64,000 nucleotides of DNA from the NCBI GenBank assembly GCA_014803435.1, contig JACYFD010000008.1, positions 1 to 64,000 on the forward strand, written 5' to 3'. Below the pieces are notes generated by a model. It saw only the letters and a list, made by a program, of their open reading frames with translations, was not told the origin of the DNA and made no database searches. Position numbers and translations under genes: made by a program. Numbering within the stretch: the first letter of the stretch is position 1; each line of letters starts with the position of its first letter. This DNA comes from Cellulosimicrobium terreum. GTDB taxonomy: Bacteria > Actinomycetota > Actinomycetes > Actinomycetales > Cellulomonadaceae. Below, piece by piece: positions 34,385-42,338 of the stretch.

Positions 34385-35532
34385 GCGTCTTCGACCGGCT
34401 CGCGGCGCGGGCCACGACGACGGACGGCCCCACGGTCGTGGCGCGCCGCCCGGCACCCTTCGAGCCGGCCCGCGCCGCCCCGGGCAGGCCGTCGACGTCG
34501 GCCGCGAGGACCCGCACGGACGACGCACCGCCTGACGGCAGCACGTCCCTCGTCGACGTGACTGTCCCACCTGGCCCCCTCGCACCCGACTCCGGGACAC
34601 CCGCACGGCACGACCACGCCGCGGCAGACGCCGTCCCCGGCACGGTCCGACCGCGGACGGGGGACGGGGACGGAGCGCGGGGCCGGGTCGCGTCCGGCAC
34701 GGGTCCTGAGCCGCTGACGCGCCGCCCGACGTCGGGGCCGTCGTCGGGCGGCCCGGCGCCGGCGCCCGGATCGGCGTCGTCGGGACCGCCGTGGCCCGGG
34801 TCGCCATCGGGACCTGACCGCAGGATCACGCGGCTCGGCGTGCGCGGGCGGGGACCGGGGAGCGCGTACCTCGACGCCGCGGTTCCCGTCGCTCCCGGTG
34901 ACGGCGCCGCGCCCGACCGTTCGAGCCCCGCTCCCACCTCGGACCCGGCGCCGTTCCTGGGACCGCACCGTCCCGGACGGACGGACCGCCAGGACCCCGG
35001 GCTGGGGGTGCGCGCAGTCCGAGGTCGCGCGGCCGAGCACCCCGCGACGCACCGGCCGGTCGCGCGCGAGGACGGCGACGACGCGAGCGGCGTGCCAGCA
35101 TCCCTGCGCCACGCCTCCGCGGCGGTCCCGGTGCCCACCGGGTCCTGGGCCGCGCCCCGGACGGCGGGTCCCGATCCCGCCGTCACGACCGGCCCCGCGG
35201 CGTCGGGCCCCGCCGGTGCGGCGGTCCCGTCCGCGCGGAACCGCACCGTCTCGACCACGGACCTCCTCGCCCGGCTGGCACCTGCCCTGGAGCGCACCGG
35301 TGCTGCCGGCGCCGCCGAGGCCGACCGCCTCCGGGACAGGTCGGCGCAGCCGCTCGCCGTCACCGGGCTCGACCCTGTCGAGGTACCGGTCACCGCGGAC
35401 GTGCACCTCCACGTCGGGCGGGTGGAGATCCACCACCCGCCCGGTCAGGTGCCCCCGGCACCGCCGGTCGCCCGGGCACGTGTCGACCACGCCGCCTACC
35501 TTGCCCGGCAGAAGGACCGGTGGCGGCGATGA
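34381..35532 (+). CDS. Disordered Pro/Ser/Arg-rich CIS protein
   Basis: A 383-residue protein that is almost entirely low-complexity (Pro, Ser, Thr, Gly, Arg), with short conserved ends: MSVFDRLAARATTTDGPTVV at the start, and near the C-terminus TTDLLARLAPALERTGAAG, VPVTADVHLHVGRVEIH and a basic tail ending QKDRWRR. The gene sits between the assembly protein and the cap gene with 4-nt overlaps on both sides. No known domain is recognised. It could be a scaffold, a linker between tube cap and ATPase, or a divergent length-control factor; none of these is shown by the sequence. Confidence 0.7.
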   Translation: MSVFDRLAARATTTDGPTVVARRPAPFEPARAAPGRPSTSAARTRTDDAPPDGSTSLVDVTVPPGPLAPDSGTPARHDHAAADAVPGTVRPRTGDGDGARGRVASGTGPEPLTRRPTSGPSSGGPAPAPGSASSGPPWPGSPSGPDRRITRLGVRGRGPGSAYLDAAVPVAPGDGAAPDRSSPAPTSDPAPFLGPHRPGRTDRQDPGLGVRAVRGRAAEHPATHRPVAREDGDDASGVPASLRHASAAVPVPTGSWAAPRTAGPDPAVTTGPAASGPAGAAVPSARNRTVSTTDLLARLAPALERTGAAGAAEADRLRDRSAQPLAVTGLDPVEVPVTADVHLHVGRVEIHHPPGQVPPAPPVARARVDHAAYLARQKDRWRR

Positions 35533-36773
35533 GCAACACCCTGGCGATCGCCGCGGTGACGACGAGCATCCGGTTCCTGCTGCACGAGGCGCTGACCGGT
35601 GCCGAGCCGGCGCCCGTCGGCGGTGCCGACGTCACGACGCTCCGGCCCGCCCAGCTCGCCGACGCCGACACCGTCGGGACGGGCGCGTCGGGTCTCAACG
35701 TGTACCTGTACCAGGTCACGCCCAACCACGCGTGGAACCTGCACGACCTGCCGACGCGCCATCGCGACGGCAGCCTCGCGCGCCGTCCCACCACCGCGCT
35801 CGACCTGCACTACCTCGTCACCGCGTACGGCGACGAGGAGGCGCTGGAGCCCCAGCGGCTGCTCGCCCGCGGCGCGCTGGCGCTCGCGGCAAACCCGGTG
35901 CTCACGAGGTCGGTGATCGAGGCGGCGGTCGACACGTTCGACTCAGGGGCGACGAGCTTCCTGGACGCCGCCGACCTGGTCGACCAGGACGAGCTCGTGA
36001 AGATCACGGCGACGCCCCTGCCCCTGGAGGAGCTGTCGAAGCTGTGGGGGGTGCTCGGCACCCCGTACCTGCTCTCGCAGGCGTACACGGCCACGGTGGT
36101 GATCATGGAGGCCGCGCTGCCGGTCCGCACGCCGCTGCCGGTCACGACGCGTGCGCTGACGGTCCGGCCGTTCGGGCGGGTCCTGCTCGACGACGTCGCG
36201 GTCGACGGCGGCGGTCCCGCCGTCACCGGAGCCACGCTGGTGCTCACGGGGCGTGGACTCCTGGGTGCCCGCACCGTCGTCTCGATCGCCGGGGAGCGGC
36301 TCGAGGTCGAGCCGTCGTCGCGCACCACGCGCCTCACGACGATCCTTCCCGGCACCGTCAGGGCAGGCGTCCACGCAGTCCAGGTGGTGCACGACGAGGA
36401 GCCGGGCGCGCCGGGGGAGCCGACCCGGGTGCTGGCCCGGTCCGACGCGCTGCCCCTGGTCGTGCGGCCGGACGTCGGCACGGTGACGACGACGGCGACG
36501 CTGGTGCGAGTCCCCGTGTCACCGGGTGTGCGGGAGGGGCAGCGCGCCACGGTCGGCCTCGTCCGGCTCGACGGCGACCCTGACGTCCCGGCTCTCGTCG
36601 AGGAGCACTTCGGGCCCGTGGACGCCGCCGACGAGCCGGTCGACCTGCTGGACGTGCCCCGGGCGTCGCTCTCCCCGGGGACGTGGCTGGTGCGCGTCCT
36701 CGTGGACGGCGTCCCGAGCCTGCCGACGAGGTCGGACGACACGTTCGACGGACCCGTGGTGGTGCTGGCGTGA
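35529..36773 (+). CDS. CIS tail cap protein, DUF4255 plus TIG-like domain
   Basis: A 414-residue protein. Residues 1-200 form a DUF4255 domain (MSNTLAIAAVTTSIRFLLHE, GLNVYLYQVTPNHAWN, LDLHYLVTAYG, YTATVVIMEAALP), the family of Afp16/Pvc16 caps that terminate tube and sheath. Residues about 215-320 look like an IPT/TIG Ig fold (GATLVLTGRGLLGARTVVSI, LTTILPGTVRAGVHAVQVVH), and a further beta domain follows. Start ATG 35529 overlaps the preceding stop (ATGA); its own stop overlaps the ATPase start (GTGA). Confidence 0.92.
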   Translation: MSNTLAIAAVTTSIRFLLHEALTGAEPAPVGGADVTTLRPAQLADADTVGTGASGLNVYLYQVTPNHAWNLHDLPTRHRDGSLARRPTTALDLHYLVTAYGDEEALEPQRLLARGALALAANPVLTRSVIEAAVDTFDSGATSFLDAADLVDQDELVKITATPLPLEELSKLWGVLGTPYLLSQAYTATVVIMEAALPVRTPLPVTTRALTVRPFGRVLLDDVAVDGGGPAVTGATLVLTGRGLLGARTVVSIAGERLEVEPSSRTTRLTTILPGTVRAGVHAVQVVHDEEPGAPGEPTRVLARSDALPLVVRPDVGTVTTTATLVRVPVSPGVREGQRATVGLVRLDGDPDVPALVEEHFGPVDAADEPVDLLDVPRASLSPGTWLVRVLVDGVPSLPTRSDDTFDGPVVVLA

Positions 36774-38644
36774 GCACCGTCACCGGCGCCGACGCCCGCG
36801 ACCTGGTGGTGAGCGAGCTGGCGGTCGTGCGGGCCGACCTGCTCGGCCGGGATGCCGCCCCCGAGCGCGCGAGGCTCGACGCGCAGCGCGAGCGCGTGCC
36901 CGGCCCGGGCCCGCTGGACGACCTCGAGTCGGGGTTCGGCCTGAGCGCGTTCGAACGCCGGACCCTGCTGCTCGCGTGCGGCCCGGAGCTGGTGGGCGAG
37001 GTAGCGCGCGAGCTCGTCGAACGGACGGGGAGCCCGCACCTCACGTTCGGCGCCGCGCTGGAGCACCTGCCGGGCGCCCACTGGGACGCACTGGTCCCGG
37101 AGGCACCGTTGCGCCGCTGGGGGCTCGTGAGCCTGACAGAGTCGTCGTCGTTGCTCGCGGCGCCGCTGATCCCTGACGAGCAGGTGGTGCACCGGTTGGC
37201 CGGCGTCGAGGCGCTGGACGAGGAGCTGGAGCTGCGCAGCCTGCCGGTCGGAGGCCTGGCTCCGCTCGCACCGGCGCACCGCGCCGTGGTCTCGGAGGTC
37301 GTCGCCCGCTGGGAGTCCGACGGCCCGGTCGTGCTGCGCGGACCGCAGCCGGGCACCACCCGGGCGGTGGCCGCCGCGGCGTGCGCGGTCGTGGGCCTGA
37401 CCCCCCGGCTCCTCGGCGGCGCCGACCTGCCGTCCGGTGTCGTCGACCTGGAGCGGCTGCTGCGCCGGCTCGTGCGCCAGACGGTGCTCGGGCGGGTCGG
37501 GTGGCTGATCGACCTGGACGCGCCGCACGTGCCCGACGCGCTCGGTCGTGCCCTCGCCGCGGGCGACGCGCCCGTCGTGCTGCTGGGAGCGTCGGGGACG
37601 CAGGCCGCCGTGCTGGAACGGCTCGGCCTGCCGGTCCTGGAGGTGCCGAGGCTCGGCGCGGGGGCACGGCGCGCGGTGCTGGCCGCGGCGTTGTCCCGGG
37701 CGGGCACCGCCGCGCCCGACGACGAGGTCGAGGCCGCCGCGGGCGCGTTCGACCTGGCGGCGGACGACGTCGACGACGTGGCGCGCGACGTCGCCTCCGG
37801 CATGCCCCTGTGGTCGGCGTGCCGGCGTCGGCCGCGCGCCGACGTCGGGAGTCTCGCGCAGGTGCGGGTCGCCCGGGCCGGGTGGGACCGGCTGGTGCTG
37901 CCCGCGGCCCAGGTCGCGCAGCTGCGCGCGCTGGTGGCGACCGTGCGGCATCGCGCCACGGTCCTGGACGACTGGGGCTTCGGGGCGTCGTCGAGCCGGG
38001 GCCGGGGCACGACCGCGCTGTTCACGGGCGACAGCGGGACCGGCAAGACGTTCACCGCCGAGGTCCTCGCGCACGACCTGCAGCTCGACCTGGTGCACGT
38101 CGACCTGTCCCAGGTGGTCGACAAGTACGTCGGGGAGACGGAGAAGCGGCTCGCGCGCCTGTTCGACGCCGCGGAGGACGGCGGCATGGTGCTGCTGTTC
38201 GACGAGGCGGACGCCCTCTTCGGGAAGCGCTCGGACGTCAAGGACAGCCACGACCGGTACGCCAACGTCGAGGTCGGGTACCTGCTGCAGCGTCTGGAGG
38301 CGTTCACCGGGCTGGCGGTCCTGACGACGAACGCCCGCAGCTCCCTGGACCAGGCGTTCACCCGACGCCTGTCCGCCGTGGTCACCTTTCCCTACCCGGA
38401 CGTGGCCGCCCGTCGGCGCATGTGGGCGCAGAGCCTGCCCGACGCCGTGCCGTCTCGCGACGTCGACCTCGACCGCCTGGCGCAGGCCGACCTCTCCGGC
38501 GGTGGCATCGCCGCCGCTGCGCTCGTCGCCGCGTTCCTCGCGGCCGACGACGGCAGGGTCCTGACGATGGAGCACCTCACCCAGGCGGTGCGCTGGGAGC
38601 TGGGCAAGTCCGGGCGGGTGTCCGGTCTGCGCGACCCGCGCTGA
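36770..38644 (+). CDS. CIS AAA+ ATPase (Afp15/Pvc15 type)
   Basis: A 624-residue ATPase. A long helical N-terminal region (about 370 residues, with a degenerate P-loop-like first half) is followed by an active AAA+ module. Walker A is GDSGTGKT (about residues 421-428), Walker B is VLLFDEAD (about 474-481), sensor 1 is VLTTNARS, and a TRRLS segment may supply the arginine finger. Such ATPases accompany eCIS loci and are thought to act in assembly or cargo loading. It is the last gene of the plus operon and converges with the minus operon; only 10 nt separate the two stops. Confidence 0.93.
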   Translation: MSTVTGADARDLVVSELAVVRADLLGRDAAPERARLDAQRERVPGPGPLDDLESGFGLSAFERRTLLLACGPELVGEVARELVERTGSPHLTFGAALEHLPGAHWDALVPEAPLRRWGLVSLTESSSLLAAPLIPDEQVVHRLAGVEALDEELELRSLPVGGLAPLAPAHRAVVSEVVARWESDGPVVLRGPQPGTTRAVAAAACAVVGLTPRLLGGADLPSGVVDLERLLRRLVRQTVLGRVGWLIDLDAPHVPDALGRALAAGDAPVVLLGASGTQAAVLERLGLPVLEVPRLGAGARRAVLAAALSRAGTAAPDDEVEAAAGAFDLAADDVDDVARDVASGMPLWSACRRRPRADVGSLAQVRVARAGWDRLVLPAAQVAQLRALVATVRHRATVLDDWGFGASSSRGRGTTALFTGDSGTGKTFTAEVLAHDLQLDLVHVDLSQVVDKYVGETEKRLARLFDAAEDGGMVLLFDEADALFGKRSDVKDSHDRYANVEVGYLLQRLEAFTGLAVLTTNARSSLDQAFTRRLSAVVTFPYPDVAARRRMWAQSLPDAVPSRDVDLDRLAQADLSGGGIAAAALVAAFLAADDGRVLTMEHLTQAVRWELGKSGRVSGLRDPR

Positions 38645-38654
38645 GCACCGCGAC

Positions 38655-39197
38655 CTACCCCCTGCCCTCCCGGGCGGCGGCACGGAGCGCGAGGTCGACC
38701 TCCGCCGCGACCGACGGCACGACGTCCTGGTCGCGCAGCCACGCGAGCGTCGCGGTGGCGCGGGTCCCGCCGAGCTCACCGAGCGAGCAGGCGGCACGTT
38801 CGAGCTCGTCGTCGGTCAGGGCGGTGTGCCGCACGAGGTGGTCGAGTGCCGCGACGGCGTCGTCCACGGGGACGAGCCCGAGCAGGTCGATGGCGCACGG
38901 ACGCACCATGGGGTCGTCGAGGAGCGGGACGACGCGCCGCACCACCTCGGCGCCGCGGTCCCGACCCGCGGCGGCCACGGCGTCCTGCAGGAGGGACTCG
39001 AAACCGGCGCGGTCGGGCACGGGCACCCGTGGGTCGCCGACGTCCGCGAGGATGCCGAGGAGGTCGTCGAGCGACGACGCGTCCAGACCGGCGAGGAGCT
39101 CCCGTTCGGCATGGCGGCGCTGCCGCGGCGTGGTGAACGGGCCGAGCGGCCCGACGAGGTGGGCGAGCTCGTGCCACAGGTCGTCGCGCCGGCTCAT
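38655..39197 (-). CDS. Small helical (HEAT-like) protein coupled to the cargo gene
   Basis: A 180-residue, largely alpha-helical protein with short HEAT/Armadillo-like units (DDLLGILADVGDPRVPVPDR, VVRRVVPLLDDPMVRPCAI, AVAALDHLVRHTALTDDELE, RATATLAWLRDQDVVPSVA). No enzyme motif is seen. Its ATG overlaps the cargo gene stop (ATGA), and it is the last gene of the minus operon. The position suggests an adaptor, chaperone or immunity protein for the cargo; this is inference only. Confidence 0.75.
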   Translation of the reverse strand: MSRRDDLWHELAHLVGPLGPFTTPRQRRHAERELLAGLDASSLDDLLGILADVGDPRVPVPDRAGFESLLQDAVAAAGRDRGAEVVRRVVPLLDDPMVRPCAIDLLGLVPVDDAVAALDHLVRHTALTDDELERAACSLGELGGTRATATLAWLRDQDVVPSVAAEVDLALRAAAREGRG

Positions 39198-42100
39198 TCG
39201 GGCACCTCGGCGGTGTCCTCCTCGTCGATGACCAGCTCGTAGACGGTGGTGGTCGCCTCGGAGCCGATGAAGTACCCGATGCCCCCGGCGAGCAGCGTCC
39301 CGACGCCGTGCCCCAGCCACGCCCACGGCCCGGCGACGTCGGCGGGGGTGTACCAGTAGGCGAACGCGGCCCCGGCGGCGGTGGCACCGGCCCAGCCCCC
39401 GGCCACGCTGAGGACCTCCCGCGTCGTGTCCTCGGCGGTGACGATGCGATAGGCGTCGTTGGCGAGGCCGATGACGATGAGCACCCGTCCGCCGTACCGG
39501 AACACTCCCCGCACCCGCCCGGACCACCGGTTGCGGATCGCGGCCTCCTCGGCGGCGGCGGCGAGCACCGGGTCGGCGGCCTCGCCCACGTTGCGCAGGG
39601 CCGCGAGGACGGTGGTCGCGCCGCCGCGGATGCGGATCTTGGCGGCATCGCGCACGACGGCGAACCGGCCGTTGCCGCTCCGGGAGAACCGGCTGTTCTC
39701 CAGGACGACCTCGCCCACCCCGTGCTGGGACGCCCGCACCTGCTCCCCGACCCGCTGCCACATGCGCGACTCGGCGGCCTGGTCGAGGAACTTGCCGCGC
39801 ATGTAGCGCCGCTGCTTGGAGTTCAAGGGGGTCGAGTCGTCGATGTGAGCGGTCCGCCGGTACTCCGCCTCGACGACCGGCTCCAGGGCGGCACGCTCGC
39901 GCTCGAAGACCTCGAGCAGCTCGGCCTCGCGGAACACGATCGCGGTGTCGGCGTTCACGAGCTCGACGGGGATGGAGACGCTGCCGCCGCGGTCCGCGCC
40001 GACGTACGGCGTGCCTTCGGTCACGAACCAGGCGACGCCCCCGACGCGGCCCAGGTCGGGTCGCCACGGGAACCGGCCCTCCGTCGAGCTGCGCAGGATC
40101 TCCAGGGCGACGTCGGACGGCACCCCGGCGTTCGCCGGCCGACCGGCGGCGAGGTCGCGCGGCAGGGCCGTGCCGAACCCGGGGTGGTCCGGGTCCGCGA
40201 GCCGCCGGCCCAGCTCCTCCTCGACGTCGGCGAGCAGGGGTTCGTCGACGTCGACCAGCGCCTCCCGGTACAGCGCGAGGATGGCGTCGTCGGACAGGGT
40301 GCTGAGGTCGAGGGGCGGGGGAGCGGGCTCCGGCTCCGGCGTCGCACCCTTGGAGAAGTCGCGGGCCTGCCGCATGCGTTCGCGCTCGGCCTCCCGCTCC
40401 GCCTCGAGGGCCGCCTGGCGCTGCACCTCGTCGGGGGTCGGCGCGGGCGGCGCGACCGGCGTCGGCTGTGGCGGGCCGGGCTCCGCGAGCTCCTCGGCGA
40501 ACTCGTTCGCCGTCGTGCGCGCGTCGTCCTCCGGCGGCTCGATGGCGAGCATCTCGGTCTCGAAGGTGTCCGCCTGCGGCGTCGTCGACGGGTGCTGCGC
40601 GGCGTCGATCGCGAGCAGGTTCGAGTCGCCGAAGTAGTTCTCGGGCTCGATGCCGGCGAGCGGGTTGGCGGCGGGGTCGTCGCGGTAGTGCCGGCGGAGG
40701 AAGAGCATGAAGGCGAGAGAGTCGCCGGGAAGACCGTCGAGGGGGTCGTTCGTGTCCTCGAGCAGCCAGTCGACCAGCTCGTCCATGCCGGACACCTTGC
40801 GCTCCCACGCCCGGCGCAGCCGCTGCAGCACCCCGGCGTGCTCCGGGCGGTACGGGTGGTTGAGCGCGCGGGCCCGCAGCGCGATCTCTCGCAGCGGCAA
40901 GGGGTCCAGCTCGGCGTCCGTGCCGGACGCCGGCGGGGCAGAGACGTTCCAGAACTGCCCGGCCGAGGGCACGGTCGCGGGCTCGCGCACCTTCAGCTCC
41001 TCGCCGGCCTCCGACCGACCGGTCCCCGCGTGGATCATCTCGACCAGCCGGTCGTGGTCCTCCTGCCCGACGACGAAGAACTCGGTCGGCACGTGCCCGC
41101 GCAACCCGAACACGCGGGCGACGTACTCCCGCTTCTCCTCGTCGGGTGCGGGCCGCAGCTCCAACGGCAGGAAGTCCTGTTCCATGAGGAAGTCGAAGGC
41201 CTCCTCGGGGGTGGCGAGGTGGCTCGCCCCGATCTGGACGGACTCGTACCCCTGGTACACCGTCGGCGCCCACACCCAGGCCTGCCCCCCGACCATCGAG
41301 CGCAGCACGTCGAGCGCCTGGTCCGACTGCCCGAACTCGCACCCCCGCACGATGACGCGCGTCTGGTCGTCGATCATCGTCGCGACGACGTCGCGCCGTC
41401 GCTGTCGGAACCGGGCGTGCATCCCCTCCTGGAACTCCTCCTGCAGGTCGTCGGCGTCCCACACGGTGAAGAACCGGTGGCGGGCGACGTCGCCCCGGGT
41501 GAGCGGGATCTGCATGCCTCCGGCGGCGTTCGCGTGCGTGACGACGACCAGCTCGCGCAGGTGGGCCGACCGGTCGGTCGGGACGCGACGCATCTCGGTG
41601 TAGAGCGTGTCGAACATCGCCTCGAAGCTGTGCGAGCGGATCAGCCGGTGCCCGGGGTAGTAGCGGCTGATGAACTGCTCGGCGGCCTGGCCGTAACCTC
41701 CGCCGGTGAACACGAACGCGAAGTCGAGCTCGGCGACCTCCGGCCGGTTGGACGTCGTCGGCGCGGAGGCCGGGGTGTCGACGTCCTGGGTGGGCAGCGG
41801 TTCGAGGCCGACGAACTCGCCACCGGTGGCGCCCGCGGTCGGTGCGACGAGACCCCCCGGTGTGCCGGTGGATGTCCCCGCGGCGGTGCCCAGCCGTCGG
41901 CCGTCCCGGGCTGCGTGCTCCTCCGCGGCAGTCGCACCCTGCGGTGCCCGCCCCGCGGTGGGCCGGGTTCCCGGGCGGGCGCCGAGGGCGTGCCCGAGCT
42001 CGTGCTCGACGACGTGCTCGGCCGCGAGGGTGCCGCGCCCGACCTCCGGGCCGAGGTAGACGTGCCGGCCGACGGTGAACGCCCGCGCCCCGAGCCGGGC

Positions 42101-42325
42101 GGCGACGCGGTCGCTGTCGTGGCCGGCGTGCACCTGCACGTCGGCGACGTCGTGGCCGAGGCGCGCCGCGAGGTCGGGGCCGAGCACCTCGTGCGCGGGA
42201 CGACCGCCAGAGACGGGCAGGGCGCCCCACGTCTGCGCGGAGCGGACGTCGCCCGGTGCGGTGGCGCGCGAGCGCCGGGCGTCGCCGTCCGCGACGTCCG
42301 CCTGAGCACTCTCCCGTCCCGGCAC
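39194..42325 (-). CDS. Putative CIS cargo: DUF4157-like domain, His/Cys module, glycine-rich C-terminus
   Basis: A 1043-residue protein in four parts. (1) Residues about 44-117 resemble the eCIS-core/DUF4157 domain (DLAARLGHDVADVQVHAG, ARLGARAFTVGRHVYLGP, EHVVEHELGHALG), with zinc motif HELGH at 108-112. (2) Residues about 195-440 form an alpha/beta module with FAFVFTGGGYG, RELVVVTHANAAGG (His264) and TRVIVRGCEFGQ (Cys329), a pattern like caspase-fold (clan CD) peptidases. (3) Residues about 590-660 hold a Pro-rich linker and a charged helix (ALEAEREAERERMRQAR). (4) The last 120 residues are hydrophobic and glycine-rich (VAGGWAGATAAGAAFAY, GTLLAGGIGYFIGSEA), as in membrane-active toxin tails. 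DUF4157 domains mark many eCIS effectors. The GTG start has a weak ribosome site. Confidence 0.8.
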   Translation of the reverse strand: MPGRESAQADVADGDARRSRATAPGDVRSAQTWGALPVSGGRPAHEVLGPDLAARLGHDVADVQVHAGHDSDRVAARLGARAFTVGRHVYLGPEVGRGTLAAEHVVEHELGHALGARPGTRPTAGRAPQGATAAEEHAARDGRRLGTAAGTSTGTPGGLVAPTAGATGGEFVGLEPLPTQDVDTPASAPTTSNRPEVAELDFAFVFTGGGYGQAAEQFISRYYPGHRLIRSHSFEAMFDTLYTEMRRVPTDRSAHLRELVVVTHANAAGGMQIPLTRGDVARHRFFTVWDADDLQEEFQEGMHARFRQRRRDVVATMIDDQTRVIVRGCEFGQSDQALDVLRSMVGGQAWVWAPTVYQGYESVQIGASHLATPEEAFDFLMEQDFLPLELRPAPDEEKREYVARVFGLRGHVPTEFFVVGQEDHDRLVEMIHAGTGRSEAGEELKVREPATVPSAGQFWNVSAPPASGTDAELDPLPLREIALRARALNHPYRPEHAGVLQRLRRAWERKVSGMDELVDWLLEDTNDPLDGLPGDSLAFMLFLRRHYRDDPAANPLAGIEPENYFGDSNLLAIDAAQHPSTTPQADTFETEMLAIEPPEDDARTTANEFAEELAEPGPPQPTPVAPPAPTPDEVQRQAALEAEREAERERMRQARDFSKGATPEPEPAPPPLDLSTLSDDAILALYREALVDVDEPLLADVEEELGRRLADPDHPGFGTALPRDLAAGRPANAGVPSDVALEILRSSTEGRFPWRPDLGRVGGVAWFVTEGTPYVGADRGGSVSIPVELVNADTAIVFREAELLEVFERERAALEPVVEAEYRRTAHIDDSTPLNSKQRRYMRGKFLDQAAESRMWQRVGEQVRASQHGVGEVVLENSRFSRSGNGRFAVVRDAAKIRIRGGATTVLAALRNVGEAADPVLAAAAEEAAIRNRWSGRVRGVFRYGGRVLIVIGLANDAYRIVTAEDTTREVLSVAGGWAGATAAGAAFAYWYTPADVAGPWAWLGHGVGTLLAGGIGYFIGSEATTTVYELVIDEEDTAEVPE

Positions 42326-42338
42326 GGCAGACGTCCGT

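Noticed and set aside
34690-35260. Possible repeat array in the Pro/Ser/Gly-rich coding stretch
   Set aside because: The DNA is low-complexity because of amino-acid bias; no regular repeat unit or spacer pattern (CRISPR-like or tandem) is present.
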